64,000 bases of DNA from Deinococcus radiotolerans (GTDB taxonomy: Bacteria > Deinococcota > Deinococci > Deinococcales > Deinococcaceae). The stretch covers positions 1 to 64,000 of the forward strand of contig NZ_BMPE01000008.1 in assembly GCF_014647435.1 (NCBI RefSeq), read 5' to 3'. The translations under genes were made by a program, and so were the position numbers. Position 1 is the stretch's first letter. The number at the start of each line of letters is the position of its first letter. This document shows, piece by piece, positions 1-9,709 of the stretch. A model generated the notes under the pieces. The model did no database searches and was not told the origin of the DNA. It was given only the letters and a program-made list of their open reading frames with translations.

Positions 1-49
1 TCGCAGAAATACCGTACAGGAGCCGACTTTCTGCTGCCTACTGTGCGTT

Positions 50-68
50 TTGAAGGGTAGTCAGGGGC
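50..68 (+). repeat. Short dispersed intergenic repeat, copy 1
   Basis: This 19-nt stretch matches positions 6702-6720 at 17 of 19 bases (shared core TTGAAGG..AGTCAGGGGC). Both copies lie outside genes. It resembles the small non-coding dispersed repeats known from Deinococcus chromosomes. The rest of positions 1-109 shows no gene. Confidence 0.5.
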
Positions 69-109
69 CGCCCTCCTCCCCCGAGTGCGACCCTTCTCCT
101 GTCTCCTGT

Positions 110-676
110 TTACCTTTTGCTGCTGTGGTCGCCTTCCTGGAATTCTTCGATCATCTTGGCGTTGAAGGCGGGGATGTCGTCGGGGTTGCGGCTGGTGACA
201 ATGCCCTTGTCCACGACGACCTGCTGGTCGACCCATTCGGCGCCGCCGAGGGTGAGTTCGTGTTTGAGGCTGGGCCAGCTGGTCATTTTCAGGCCTTTGC
301 TGATGCCGGTCTCGCTGAGGCTCCAGGGGCCGTGGCAGATGGCGGCGATGGGTGCGCCGTGGTCGTAGAACGCGCGGACGAACTTCATGGCGTAGGGGTC
401 CAGGCGCAGCTTGTCGGGGTTGACGGTGCCGCCGGGGAGCAGGAGGCCGTCGTAGTCGCTGGGGTTGGCCTGCGTGACGGTGTGGTCCACGTCGTATTTG
501 TCCTGCGGTTCCATGTCGCCTTTCATGCTCTGGATCTGCCCGGCCTTGAGGCTGATGAGGTGCGTGGTGGCCCCGGCGGCCTCTAGCGCCTCGCGGGGTT
601 TCACCAGTTCGACCTGTTCGACGCCGTCGGCGGCGAGGATGGCGATGGTCTTGCCTTTCAGGGGTTGGTCGGTCAT
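110..676 (-). CDS. DJ-1/PfpI family protein (class I glutamine-amidotransferase-like; deglycase/stress protein)
   Basis: A 188-residue protein matching the usual size of PfpI/YhbO-type proteins. The nucleophile elbow is visible as AICHGPW with Cys114-His115, and the partner acidic residue lies in DGVEQVEL (Glu20). Members of this family act on glycated or methylglyoxal-modified molecules, or as proteases, and are usually stress-induced; the exact substrate here is not evident. I chose the ATG at 676 because it begins the conserved KGKTIAIL strand and sits just after a -10-like CACGCT box. The upstream region holds five 11-bp-phased TCA elements and closely resembles that of the cupin gene at 1267-1581, so the two genes are probably co-regulated. 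Confidence 0.9.
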   Translation of the reverse strand: MTDQPLKGKTIAILAADGVEQVELVKPREALEAAGATTHLISLKAGQIQSMKGDMEPQDKYDVDHTVTQANPSDYDGLLLPGGTVNPDKLRLDPYAMKFVRAFYDHGAPIAAICHGPWSLSETGISKGLKMTSWPSLKHELTLGGAEWVDQQVVVDKGIVTSRNPDDIPAFNAKMIEEFQEGDHSSKR

Positions 677-703
677 GCGTTCAGCGTGCCGTGTGGGCTG
701 ACG

Positions 704-760
704 TGGGGCGTGATGGTGGTCTGAAGGCGCGTTGAGGCGGGGTTGAGGGGGGCTTGAGTT
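704..760 (-). promoter_or_regulatory. 11-bp-phased tandem operator array upstream of the DJ-1/PfpI gene
   Basis: On the + strand TGA occurs at 711, 722, 733, 744 and 755, exactly 11 bp apart. On the coding strand these are five units starting CTCAAG, CTCAAC, CTCAAC, TTCAGA and ATCACG. The array lies about 35-82 nt upstream of the start codon, where an OmpR/PhoB-type activator would bind. A degenerate -10 (CACGCT) sits 6 nt before the ATG. Confidence 0.65.
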
Positions 761-810
761 GGTGTGGGTTCTTGCCTTGCGGGCCAGGGGCGTGTGATGG
801 GGTGGGGGGC

Positions 811-1185
811 ATGACACTGACTGAGGAGTTCGCGAAGGCCTTGCAGGCGGCCGAGCAGGGCGGGGACGTTTCGGGGCTGCTGGCCCTGCACGCGGGGAAC
901 GTGACGTTGCGCAACCTGACGCAGCAGACGTGGGAGGGGGCGGAGGGTGCGCGGGCGTTCTGGGAGGCGTACCTGGAAAATTTCGAGGAGGTGCGCAGTG
1001 AGTTCACCCGCGTGCAGGAAGAGGGGGGTCTGGGCGTGCTGGAGTGGACGGCGTCGGGTCGCCTGCCGGGCGGGCGGGAGATCTCGTACCGGGGCGTGAG
1101 CCTGCTGGACGTGCAGGGTGGGAAGGTCTCGGCGTTCCGCACGTATTACGACAGTGCGGCGTTCGTGGTGGCGACCCCCGCCTGA
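811..1185 (+). CDS. SnoaL/NTF2-like fold protein
   Basis: A 124-residue single-domain protein. The pattern of an N-terminal helix pair ([20 protein letters not shown]), a fall in hydrophobicity, and three C-terminal strands ending in RTYYDSAAF is typical of SnoaL-like polyketide-cyclase/NTF2-fold proteins, which carry small-molecule isomerase, hydrolase or binding roles. No catalytic set can be assigned. I chose the ATG at 811 because a G-rich Shine-Dalgarno stretch (801-809) precedes it; an upstream in-frame extension to 754 looks non-coding. It is divergent from the DJ-1 gene and ends before a strong hairpin terminator. Function is not predictable beyond the fold. Confidence 0.8.
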   Translation: MTLTEEFAKALQAAEQGGDVSGLLALHAGNVTLRNLTQQTWEGAEGARAFWEAYLENFEEVRSEFTRVQEEGGLGVLEWTASGRLPGGREISYRGVSLLDVQGGKVSAFRTYYDSAAFVVATPA

Positions 1186-1203
1186 CCGTCAAGTGAAGAA
1201 CGC

Positions 1204-1240
1204 GCCCGCCCCGGCACAGGCCAGGGGCGGGCATTATTTA
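1204..1240 (+). terminator. Intrinsic terminator after the SnoaL-like gene
   Basis: A perfect 9-bp GC stem (1204-1212 with 1224-1232) is followed by ATTATTTAT. It lies between convergent genes and probably serves the + strand gene. Confidence 0.8.
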
Positions 1241-1266
1241 TCCCTCTCCCGAGCGGTGAGGGGGCC

Positions 1267-1581
1267 TTACTTGTCTGTGCCGGGCGTGGTCACTTCGACG
1301 GCGGTGAGGGTCTCGGTGACGCGGAAGGTGTGGGGCGTATTGGCGGGGACGTGGTAGGAGTCGCCGGGCTGGAGGCTGACGGTTTCGCCGTTCACGATCA
1401 GGTCAACCTTGCCTTCAATGACGTACCCGAGGGTTTCGTACTCGTGGGTGTGTTCGGGCTTGTCGGCGTTGGGTTCCTCGCGGTGCCACAGGCGCATGCT
1501 GCTCTGCTGCCCCTTGACGAGGTGGTGTTCGCCGTCTTTACCGTGGGTGGTGTCGCTCTGGCTGACCTTGTATTGGCTCAT
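1267..1581 (-). CDS. Cupin-domain protein
   Basis: A 104-residue single-domain cupin. The metal-binding motif 1 reads EHTHEYETLGYVIEG, supplying His44, His46 and a Glu, and motif 2 reads PGDSYHVPANTPHTF, supplying His84. These residues usually bind Fe, Mn or Zn in small dioxygenases, isomerases or sensor proteins; the substrate is unknown. The ATG at 1581 is preferred over an upstream extension because the conserved fold begins there and a CACGCT -10-like box lies 7 nt upstream. Its upstream region is closely similar to that of the DJ-1/PfpI gene, including the 11-bp-phased array, so a shared stress regulator is likely. Confidence 0.9.
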   Translation of the reverse strand: MSQYKVSQSDTTHGKDGEHHLVKGQQSSMRLWHREEPNADKPEHTHEYETLGYVIEGKVDLIVNGETVSLQPGDSYHVPANTPHTFRVTETLTAVEVTTPGTDK

Positions 1582-1610
1582 GGAGTTCAGCGTGCGCTGC
1601 CTGGGCGCCC

Positions 1611-1665
1611 CGGGGCGTGATGGGGGCCTGAAGGGGAATTCACGCAGGGTTGATGAGGACTTGAG
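1611..1665 (-). promoter_or_regulatory. 11-bp-phased tandem operator array upstream of the cupin gene
   Basis: TGA occurs at 1618, 1629, 1651 and 1662 with TCA at 1640, all on an 11-bp register. Coding-strand units begin CTCAAG, ATCAAC, GTGAAT, TTCAGG and ATCACG. The blocks GTTCAGCGTGC (1585-1595) and GGGGCGTGATGG (1612-1623) also occur upstream of the DJ-1 gene at 679-689 and 705-716. Confidence 0.65.
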
Positions 1666-1820
1666 GCGCCGCAGAGCCTGGTTGCTGCGCTGTCCAGTCC
1701 CCCGGTGGGTGCGGGCCGGGGCACGCTGCATCTTTCGCTGCCTGAGCGCGCCGTTCCCGTGCTGGACGCACGCCCCGGCAACCCCGTTTTTTTTGCCGTC
1801 CCAGTGGTCATTTTCTTCCT

Positions 1821-1850
1821 CTGGCAGGTTGAGCGGGTGTGGGGTACACT
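1821..1850 (+). promoter_or_regulatory. Probable promoter of dnaG
   Basis: A -10 box TACACT (1845-1850) is preceded at 18 bp by CTGGCA (1821-1826), a moderate -35 match. The predicted transcript would carry a 5' leader of about 48 nt before the GTG start. Confidence 0.45.
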
Positions 1851-1904
1851 GGGCGTCTCTGGCCGCCCTGTGTGTGGCCGTCTGAAAGGGGGTGAGGTGC
1901 TGCC

Positions 1905-3683
1905 GTGGGAACGAAAGAAGAGGTTCGTTCGCGCCTGAACATTGCGGATGTGGTGGGCGAGTACGTGCAGCTCTCCCCCGCCGGGCGCGGTCGCCTGAAG
2001 GGGTTGTGCCCGTTCCATAAGGAGAAGTCGCCGTCGTTCCAGGTGGATACGGAGCAGGGCTACTTCTACTGCTTTGGCTGCAAGGCGGGCGGGGACGTGT
2101 TCAGTTTCGTGCAGCGCACCGAGAACCTGAGTTTCGGGGACGCGATGCGCAAGCTCGCGGAGCGCGCCGGAATTCAGGTGGAGGCGCGGTACGGCGAGCG
2201 GTCAAGCCGGGACGTGTTCGACGTGAATGCGTTCGCGCTGGCGTACTTCCGTGAGCACCTGATGGGGCCTGCGGGTGAGGCAGCGCTGGCGTACCTGCGG
2301 CGGCGTGGCCTGACGGACGCGACCATCGAGTCATTCGAGATCGGCTTCGCCCCGGACGGCTGGGACGGCCTGCTGAAGCACGCGCGGGTGAAGGGCGTGT
2401 CGGAACGGCAGCTGCTGGAGGCCGGGCTGCTGATCGAGAACCCGGAGTCCGGACGGGTGTACGACCGCTTCCGCGCGCGGGTGATGTTCCCCATCCGCGA
2501 TCACCTGGGGCGGCTGGTGGGCTTCGGGGGGCGCGTGCTGGACGACAGCAAGCCGAAGTACCTGAACACCCCCGAGACGGACGTGTTCCGCAAGGGTGAA
2601 CTGCTGTACGGGCTGGACAAGGCCCGCCTGGGCCTGAAGAACGGCGGCGAGCTGGTGGTGGTCGAAGGCTACATGGACGTAATCACCATGCACCAGCACG
2701 GCTTCACGGGGGCGGTGGCGAGCCTGGGCACGGCCCTGACCGCCGAGCACGCGACGCTGCTGGAACGCCTGGGCGCGCAGAGTCTCGTGCTGCTGTTCGA
2801 CCGCGACGAGGCGGGCCTGAAGGCGACGCTGTCGGGACTGGATCAGGTGCTCGGCGCGAAGTTCCGCGTGCGCGCCACGAGCGTGCCGAGCGGGAAGGAC
2901 CCGGCGGACACCCTCCTGGCGGGGGATATCGAGCAGCTGCGCACGGCCCTGAGCAGCGGTCTGGACGAGGTGCGCTACCGCGTGCAGGCCGCCATCGAGC
3001 GGCACGGGGTGGGCACCAGCGAGGGCAAACGCCGCATCCTGATGGAACTGCTGCCGCGCATGCAGAACCTCGACCCCCTGGACGAGATCGCCGAGGGCGT
3101 GCGCGGCGCGGCGTGCGAGACGCTGGGCATCAAGCCCGAGGCGCTCATGGAATGGATCGCCAGCAAGGCCAAGAGGCGCACCCTGACCGACACGCATCTG
3201 GCGGGCATGACCAGCACGCGCAGCGAGGAGGACCGCGAACTGGCCCTCCTGAAGCAGCTGCTGGTTGATCCATCGCTGCTGGCGAAACTGGACGGCAGTA
3301 TGCCGTGGCGCAACGAGTCGGTGCGCAAGGTGATGCTGGCCGCGCGCGGCGCGCAGACCCCCGACGACATTCTGGACGTGTTCCGGGGCCAGCCCGAGGA
3401 GCAACTCCTGATCCGCCTGATGTTCGAGGGCCGCGACGCGGGCACCATCGGCCGGGAGAACAGCCAGCAGTACGAGCAGAAGGTCAACGGCTACGCGGCG
3501 GCCGCCGTGGACGACATTCAGGTGACTCTCAGCATCGACGCGATGCGCGCCGAGGTGGACCTGCTGAAGAAACAGGTGCCGGGCGCTCCTCCCACCGAGC
3601 AGTTGGGCCTCCTGCGGCAGATTCAGGACCTCCAGCGCGCCATCGAAGCCGAGAAACGCGTGCGCGGGGCCGCAAGAGCGTAA
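1905..3683 (+). CDS. dnaG: DNA primase
   Basis: A 592-residue bacterial primase that makes RNA primers at the replication fork. The N-terminal CHC2 zinc finger is visible as [11 protein letters not shown]...YCFGC (residues about 35-60). The RNA polymerase core and TOPRIM segment follow, with VVEGYMDVI, the conserved glutamate, and LLFDRDEAG. The C-terminal 150 residues should form the helical DnaB-helicase-binding domain. The GTG start at 1905 is supported by an upstream GGGGGTGAG and by the canonical beginning of the protein. The gene is transcribed alone. The 110-bp space after it holds only G/C-rich intergenic sequence. Confidence 0.97.
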   Translation: MGTKEEVRSRLNIADVVGEYVQLSPAGRGRLKGLCPFHKEKSPSFQVDTEQGYFYCFGCKAGGDVFSFVQRTENLSFGDAMRKLAERAGIQVEARYGERSSRDVFDVNAFALAYFREHLMGPAGEAALAYLRRRGLTDATIESFEIGFAPDGWDGLLKHARVKGVSERQLLEAGLLIENPESGRVYDRFRARVMFPIRDHLGRLVGFGGRVLDDSKPKYLNTPETDVFRKGELLYGLDKARLGLKNGGELVVVEGYMDVITMHQHGFTGAVASLGTALTAEHATLLERLGAQSLVLLFDRDEAGLKATLSGLDQVLGAKFRVRATSVPSGKDPADTLLAGDIEQLRTALSSGLDEVRYRVQAAIERHGVGTSEGKRRILMELLPRMQNLDPLDEIAEGVRGAACETLGIKPEALMEWIASKAKRRTLTDTHLAGMTSTRSEEDRELALLKQLLVDPSLLAKLDGSMPWRNESVRKVMLAARGAQTPDDILDVFRGQPEEQLLIRLMFEGRDAGTIGRENSQQYEQKVNGYAAAAVDDIQVTLSIDAMRAEVDLLKKQVPGAPPTEQLGLLRQIQDLQRAIEAEKRVRGAARA

Positions 3684-3792
3684 GGCGCGGCTCTCTCGCT
3701 CTCTGCGGTACAGCTACGAGTCCCACAAGGGGAGAGGGTGCCCTGCAGGGGCGGGTGAGGGGGCGTGTGACCACCCCTGCTCGCCCTGCGTT

Positions 3793-4686
3793 TTACACTT
3801 CCCCGCCCCATTCCAGCCCGTGCCGCGTCCACGCGGCTTCGATGTGGGTCAGGACGTCCAGCGGCAGCGGGCCCTGCTGGACGAGGTCGATGTTCCGTTC
3901 GAGGTTCTGGATGCTGGCGGTGCCGACGATGGCGCTGTGGACGCCGGGGGCGTACGCGGTGAAGCGCAGGGCGAGGTCCAGCCAGTCGAGTCCGGCCTGC
4001 TGGCGGATGGAGTCCATGTTCAGGGTGCGCAGACGCTCCCAGTACGTTTCAGCGTAGTCGCCTGCGGGGCGGTCCGCGAAGCGCCAGGCGGCGTTGGCGA
4101 TGGGGCGTTTGGCGATGACGCCCATGCCGCTCTCGGTGGCGGCGGGGAGCAGCTGGCGGCGGCTGAACTGGTCGGCGAGGTTGACGCTGGTCTCGACGCT
4201 GCCGAAGCGGCCGCTCTGGATGGCCCAGGCGAGGGCTTCGTTCTCGCCGCTGTACGCGGCGACGCGGATCAGGCCGTCGCGCCGGGCGGCGTCGAGGGCG
4301 CCGAGGAGGTCGTCGCGGCGCAGGGTCTCGGCCGGGCAGGAGTGCAGGTGGAAGATGTCGATCCAGTCGCAGCGCAGCCGTGTGAGGGCCTGTTCGATGC
4401 CCAGGCGGATGGCCTGCGGCGTCCAGTCGTCGGCGCCGTCGGCGCTGTAGCCGCCCTTGCTGCTGAGGATGAAGTCGTGGCGGCGGTAGGCGAGGTGCCG
4501 TCCGATGCGTTCCTCGCTGAGGCCGTAGCCGCGCGCGGTGTCGACCAGGGTGATGCCCCGGTCGATGGCGCGGTTGAGCAGGGTGCCCGCGTGGTCTTCA
4601 CTCAGTGCACCGTCGCCGATCTGCCCGGCGCCGAGGCCGAGGAGGCTGACGCGCAGGCCGGTGGTGCCGAAGTCCCTCTGTTCCAT
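3793..4686 (-). CDS. Aldo/keto reductase
   Basis: A 297-residue NAD(P)H-dependent (beta/alpha)8 oxidoreductase. The catalytic tetrad can be read: Asp49 (LVDTARGYG), Tyr54, Lys77 (LSSKGG) and His115 (IFHLH). The C-terminal cofactor segment contains AIVGTASIQNLERNI, a match to the phosphate-binding loop of the family. It belongs to the subgroup resembling D-threo-aldose dehydrogenase-like enzymes, but the substrate cannot be told from sequence. It starts 25 nt after the end of the ABC exporter gene on the same strand, so the two may be co-transcribed. Confidence 0.92.
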   Translation of the reverse strand: MEQRDFGTTGLRVSLLGLGAGQIGDGALSEDHAGTLLNRAIDRGITLVDTARGYGLSEERIGRHLAYRRHDFILSSKGGYSADGADDWTPQAIRLGIEQALTRLRCDWIDIFHLHSCPAETLRRDDLLGALDAARRDGLIRVAAYSGENEALAWAIQSGRFGSVETSVNLADQFSRRQLLPAATESGMGVIAKRPIANAAWRFADRPAGDYAETYWERLRTLNMDSIRQQAGLDWLDLALRFTAYAPGVHSAIVGTASIQNLERNIDLVQQGPLPLDVLTHIEAAWTRHGLEWGGEV

Positions 4687-4711
4687 GACGGGTATTGTGC
4701 GCCGCTGGCGT

Positions 4712-6562
4712 TCAGTTGGTGGTGAGGTTCAGGTCAGCCTGGGCTTCCTGTTCGGCGCGGAACTGGAGTTCGTACAGGTCGCGGTACAGGCCGCCCACCG
4801 CGAGGAGCTGCGCGTGGGTGCCGTCCTCGGTGACGCGCCCGGCGTCCATGACGAGGATGCGGTCGGCGTTCCGGATGGTGCTGAGGCGGTGGGCGATGAC
4901 GAAGGTGGTGCGGCCCTGCATGAGGCGTTCCAGCGCGGCCTGCACGAGCGCTTCGGATTCGTTGTCCAGGGCGCTGGTGGCCTCGTCGAGGATCAGGATG
5001 CGGGGGTCTTTCAGGATGGCGCGGGCGATGGCGACCCGCTGCCGCTGCCCGCCGCTGAGTTTCACGCCGCGTTCCCCCACGACCGTGTCGTAGCCGTGCG
5101 GGAAGGCGCTGATGAACTCGTGGGCGTTCGCGGCGCGGGCAGCGGCCTCGACCTCGTCGGGTCTCGCGCCGGGACGGCCGTACAGGATGTTCTCGCGGAT
5201 GCTGCCGCTGAACAGCAGCGTCTCCTGCGGCACGAGGCCCACTTGGGCGCGCAGGTCCGCCAGAGCGTAGTCGCGCACGTCCCGCCCGTCCACGCGCAGG
5301 GTGCCGCCCGTGACGTCCCAGAAGCGCGGGATGAGGTTCACGAGGGTGGTCTTCCCCGCCCCGCTCGGCCCGACCAGCGCGACGACCTGCCCGGCGGGAA
5401 CGTCCAGTGTCACGTCGCGCAGCACGGCGGCACGTTTCCCTTCAGTCTCACCGTCATAGGTGAATGACACGCCGTCGAAGGACACGCGGCCCTCCGCGCG
5501 GGCCAGCGGGGCGGGCTGCGCGGGCTGCGGCAGGTCGCTGCGTTCGTCCAGCAGTTCGAAGATGCGGCCCGACGCGCCCAGCGCCTCCTGGAACTGGTTG
5601 AACACGCCGGTCAGCGCGACGACCGTGCCGCCCACCTGAAGCGCGTAGAACAGGAATGTCACCAGATTCCCCGGCGTGAGGCTGCCCGCCATGACCAGCC
5701 GCCCCCCGTACCACAGGACCACGGCCAGGGCGCCGAAGGTCAGGAAGCTCATCACGCCCGCCATGAGTGCCTGGAGGCGAGCGCGTTTCAGGGCGGCCAG
5801 GAAGCTCTGCGTGACGCCCTGCCCGTAGCGGCCCTCCTCCACGCCTTCCGCGGTGAAGCTCTGCACGACGCGCACGCCGCTGATGGCCTCCTCGGCGCTG
5901 GCGTTCGCGCCCGCCACCGCGTCCTGCACTTCGCGGCTCACGCGGCGGATGCGTCGCCCGATCGTCACGGCCGTGCCGATAACCAGCGGAATGACCGCCA
6001 GGGTCAGCAGGCTCAGGCGCGGACTGGTCGTCACGAGCAGCACCACCGCGCCCACCAGACTCACCGACTGCGCCGCAAGCTGCGCCAGCGCCGTACTCGT
6101 CACGGTCTGCACAGTGCCCACGTCTGACGTCAGGCGGCTGGTCAGATCCCCGGTCTTGTGCTCCCCGAAGAAGCGCGGCGAGAGCGTCAGCAGATGCGCG
6201 AACACCGCCCGCCGCAGGTCCGCCACCACTCCTGCCCCCACCCGCGAGAGCAGGAACGACTGCGCCGCGCCGAACACCGCCGACAGCGCGAAGATGCCCA
6301 GCAGCGCCAGCACCGTCCGGTCGAGCGGCCCGGTGTCCGTGGACCCGACCTTCAGGAATGACGCATCAATCAACCGCCCGAACAGCGCCGGGAAGACCAG
6401 ATTCAGGCCGCTGGAGATCAGCGTGGCCACCACGCCCACCACGAACACCCACCGGTATGGCCGCGCGAACGCCAGCAGCCGCACCAGCTGACGCGGATCC
6501 CGCCTCACACGCGGCGCATCCGGACTGAGGGACGAAGCAGCACGACCAGGACGGGAGAACAT
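4712..6562 (-). CDS. ABC exporter, fused permease and ATPase (MsbA/LmrA type half-transporter)
   Basis: A 616-residue half-transporter. An N-terminal transmembrane domain of about six helices (residues about 40-340, beginning [18 protein letters not shown]) is followed by a nucleotide-binding domain with Walker [11 protein letters not shown]-loop [10 protein letters not shown], signature LSGGQRQR, Walker [13 protein letters not shown] and switch histidine AHRLS. Such homodimeric exporters move lipids, peptides or drugs out of the cell; the cargo is unknown. The start is leaderless-like: TACCCT lies at 6569-6574, 6 nt before the ATG. Confidence 0.95.
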   Translation of the reverse strand: MFSRPGRAASSLSPDAPRVRRDPRQLVRLLAFARPYRWVFVVGVVATLISSGLNLVFPALFGRLIDASFLKVGSTDTGPLDRTVLALLGIFALSAVFGAAQSFLLSRVGAGVVADLRRAVFAHLLTLSPRFFGEHKTGDLTSRLTSDVGTVQTVTSTALAQLAAQSVSLVGAVVLLVTTSPRLSLLTLAVIPLVIGTAVTIGRRIRRVSREVQDAVAGANASAEEAISGVRVVQSFTAEGVEEGRYGQGVTQSFLAALKRARLQALMAGVMSFLTFGALAVVLWYGGRLVMAGSLTPGNLVTFLFYALQVGGTVVALTGVFNQFQEALGASGRIFELLDERSDLPQPAQPAPLARAEGRVSFDGVSFTYDGETEGKRAAVLRDVTLDVPAGQVVALVGPSGAGKTTLVNLIPRFWDVTGGTLRVDGRDVRDYALADLRAQVGLVPQETLLFSGSIRENILYGRPGARPDEVEAAARAANAHEFISAFPHGYDTVVGERGVKLSGGQRQRVAIARAILKDPRILILDEATSALDNESEALVQAALERLMQGRTTFVIAHRLSTIRNADRILVMDAGRVTEDGTHAQLLAVGGLYRDLYELQFRAEQEAQADLNLTTN

Positions 6563-6568
6563 AGGAAC

Positions 6569-6574
6569 AGGGTA
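6569..6574 (-). promoter_or_regulatory. Leaderless-type -10 box for the ABC exporter
   Basis: TACCCT on the minus strand, 6 nt upstream of the ATG at 6562. Confidence 0.55.
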
Positions 6575-6682
6575 CGCGGGAAGCGAGAGGGCAGTGAGGA
6601 GTAGGTCGTGGGGAGTGGGAACCCAGACTGCTTCGCAGCGGGAAGGGTAAATCCTCTGCTTCGCAGCTGTGCCAGCCAGTCA

Positions 6683-6723
6683 GCTGCGCTGACAGCTCCC
6701 CTTGAAGGAGAGTCAGGGGCAGC
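6683..6723. repeat. Imperfect hairpin with dispersed repeat, copy 2, in a 420-bp gene-free stretch
   Basis: The outer arms GCTGC (6683-6687) and GCAGC (6719-6723) pair, with a CTCC/GGAG inner stem. Positions 6702-6720 match the repeat at 50-68. Nearby the motif CTGCTTCGCAG appears twice (about 6629 and 6656). I see no gene between 6563 and 6982 apart from the terminator at 6923-6963. Confidence 0.5.
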
Positions 6724-6922
6724 ATGCTTCTGCCGAAGCGAAACAAAGTCGATCAGCGGCCCGCACCATCCGCCCTGCTCGCCGCCGCACACCACCACTG
6801 GCCGTTGTGCGCGAAGCGCGCGGGCCTGCGAGGGGGGCGAAGGATGGCGTCGAAGCCAGACACGTTACCGCCCGACACGAACACGCCGCATCGAAAGAAT
6901 CTCTTGCCCAGTGCAACGTAAA

Positions 6923-6963
6923 CCCCCCAGCCCCCTACCCCAGAGGGGCAGGGGGCTGGGGGG
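6923..6963 (-). terminator. Long GC hairpin downstream of ald
   Basis: A perfect 14-bp stem (6923-6936 with 6950-6963) lies just after the alanine dehydrogenase stop codon. On the minus strand it is followed by only three T residues. Confidence 0.75.
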
Positions 6964-6982
6964 TGGGGTGATCAGTTAAATC

Positions 6983-8089
<1,107 letters not shown>

Positions 8090-8139
8090 GGTGTGTCCTT
8101 TGTGGCCGCGCAGCGTGAATCTGCGGGCGAGATGCTGAT

Positions 8140-8226
8140 TTGCTTGACGCAAGATTAACAGTTGGTGACGCAATCAGGATTGCCCGCAAGCGCCCTTTTC
8201 AGGCCGTATGCCGCAATATGATTGCG
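8140..8226. promoter_or_regulatory. Phased GCAA/TTGC dyads between ald and the Lrp/AsnC gene
   Basis: Three dyads can be seen: TTGC-TTGAC-GCAA (8140-8152), GCAATC-AG-GATTGC (8170-8183) and CGCAAT-ATG-ATTGCG (8212-8226). Their centres are about 30.5 and 42.5 bp apart, close to three and four DNA turns. This arrangement fits binding by an octameric Lrp-family regulator. Confidence 0.6.
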
Positions 8227-8235
8227 CCGGTATGC

Positions 8236-8241
8236 TATGAT
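8236..8241 (+). promoter_or_regulatory. Leaderless-type -10 box of the Lrp/AsnC gene
   Basis: TATGAT lies 10 nt before the ATG at 8252, and no Shine-Dalgarno sequence is present. Confidence 0.5.
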
Positions 8242-8251
8242 GCGCTCTATC

Positions 8252-8722
8252 ATGTCTCAGAGTGATCTGGATGCCATTGACCGGCAGATTCTGGGGATCC
8301 TGCAACGGGACGCCCGCATTCCGAACACGGAACTCGCGGACGAGATTGGCCTGACCCCCGCCCCCACCCTGCGCCGCGTGCGCCGCCTGGAGGAGGAGGG
8401 CGTCATCCAGCGGTACGTGGCACTGCTTGACCCGAAAACCGTTGGCCGCGAACTGATGGTGATCGTGCGCGTCACGCTGGACAAGCAGACCAAGGCGGGC
8501 TTCGAGGAATTCGCGAAGAAGATGCAGGAACGACCCGAGGTGCTCGAATGCTTCCTGTGCCTGGGCGACATCGACTACCTGCTGAAGGTGTCCGTGCCGG
8601 ATCTGGACGCGTACCAGCACTTCCTGGTGAACACCCTGGCCGCCATTCCCGGCGTGCGCAACACCGCCAGCACCATCGTGGTGAAGCAGGAGAAGTACAC
8701 GACCAGCCTCCCACTGGAGTGA
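8252..8722 (+). CDS. Lrp/AsnC family transcriptional regulator, probable regulator of ald
   Basis: A 156-residue regulator with the standard two-domain layout. An N-terminal winged helix-turn-helix (DLDAIDRQILGILQRDARIPNTELADEIGL to about residue 60) is followed by a RAM ligand-binding alpha/beta domain containing the conserved segment FLCLGDIDYLLKVSVPDLDAYQHF. Lrp-family RAM domains bind amino acids and form octamers. The divergent position next to alanine dehydrogenase suggests alanine as effector. The ATG at 8252 is preferred because it matches the family N-terminus; an ATG at 8237 lies inside the -10 box. Confidence 0.93.
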   Translation: MSQSDLDAIDRQILGILQRDARIPNTELADEIGLTPAPTLRRVRRLEEEGVIQRYVALLDPKTVGRELMVIVRVTLDKQTKAGFEEFAKKMQERPEVLECFLCLGDIDYLLKVSVPDLDAYQHFLVNTLAAIPGVRNTASTIVVKQEKYTTSLPLE

Positions 8723-8793
8723 CGCGGCCTGCTGGGGCGGCACCAGGCCCACGCCCAGCGGACGCTCGCCGGGACCTCTCATGGACGCTGTGG

Positions 8794-8799
8794 GACACT
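8794..8799 (+). promoter_or_regulatory. Leaderless-type -10 box of the cyclophilin gene
   Basis: GACACT lies 5 nt before the ATG at 8805, and no Shine-Dalgarno sequence is seen. The first base deviates from TANNNT. Confidence 0.35.
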
Positions 8800-8804
8800 G
8801 ATGC

Positions 8805-9575
8805 ATGTCCCGACGTGCCCTGATCACCGCTTCCGTCCTGCTGGGTGCCGCCCTGGTCGCCTGCGCGCCCGCCGCCACTACCGCCCCGGCCACCACCACG
8901 CCGGCTGGTACAGCTCCGGCCACCACGGCCCCGGCGCCCGTCACCGCGCCGGTCTCCCCCAATCCTGCGGCGCCCGCGCCCGCCCCGGTGCTGAGCTTCC
9001 AGGCGATGCCGGAACTCACGCAGGCTCCGGTGCGCTCGTTCAGCAGCCCGCCCGCGCAGATCATCGACCCGAACAAACGCTACCGCGCCGTCCTGAAGAC
9101 CAGTCAGGGCGACGTGACGCTCGACCTGTACCCGAAGGTCGCGCCGGTCGCCGTGAACAACTTCGTGTTCCTCGCGCTGAATCACTTCTACGACGGGACG
9201 CGCTTTCACCGCGTGATTGACGGCTTCATGGCGCAGGGCGGCGACCCCCTGAGCGCCGATCCCGCGCAGCAGGCGAACTGGGGCACGGGCGGCCCCGGGT
9301 ACCAGTTCAGCGCGGAACTCGTCAGCGGCGTCCGCTTCGATAAAGCCGGGGTGCTGGGCATGGCCCGCTCGCAGAGCCTCAGTTCGCAGGGCAGCCAGTT
9401 CTTCATCACGGTCGCGCCTGCGGACTTCCTCAGCGGGAACTACACGGTGTTCGGGCAGGTCATCAGCGGGCAGGACGTCCTGAACCGCCTGCAACGCAAC
9501 TACACGGGCAGCGGCCCCATTGCCGGTGCGGGCGCCGATACGCTGCTGGGCGTGCAGATCCTTCAGGAGCAGTAA
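8805..9575 (+). CDS. Cyclophilin-type peptidyl-prolyl cis-trans isomerase, lipoprotein
   Basis: A 256-residue protein. A signal peptide ends in the lipobox LVAC (Cys20), so the mature protein should be lipid-anchored outside the membrane. A Thr/Ala/Pro-rich tether (about residues 21-60) leads to a cyclophilin domain with VNNFVFLALNHFYDGTRFHRVIDGFMAQGG, the catalytic arginine in FHRVI, and SQFFIT. The enzyme isomerises X-Pro bonds and probably assists folding of exported proteins. A start at 8801 in another frame is a shadow. Confidence 0.94.
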   Translation: MSRRALITASVLLGAALVACAPAATTAPATTTPAGTAPATTAPAPVTAPVSPNPAAPAPAPVLSFQAMPELTQAPVRSFSSPPAQIIDPNKRYRAVLKTSQGDVTLDLYPKVAPVAVNNFVFLALNHFYDGTRFHRVIDGFMAQGGDPLSADPAQQANWGTGGPGYQFSAELVSGVRFDKAGVLGMARSQSLSSQGSQFFITVAPADFLSGNYTVFGQVISGQDVLNRLQRNYTGSGPIAGAGADTLLGVQILQEQ

Positions 9576-9697
9576 GCGGGTCCGCGCAGGCCAGTTTCAG
9601 GGGTTTGTTCCGGCGCGGCCTCTCCTCTCTCCCCTGAGGCCGAGCTCGCCTGCGCATCACCAAAGATTTCCTTTCCCCGGCGCGGCGCGCGTGCCCC

Positions 9698-9703
9698 TAG
9701 ACT
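9698..9703 (+). promoter_or_regulatory. Leaderless-type -10 box of the PSD-like gene
   Basis: TAGACT lies exactly 6 nt before the ATG at 9710. The in-frame GTG at 9704 would leave no transcript upstream of it, so 9710 is chosen. Confidence 0.6.
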
Positions 9704-9709
9704 GTGGGC

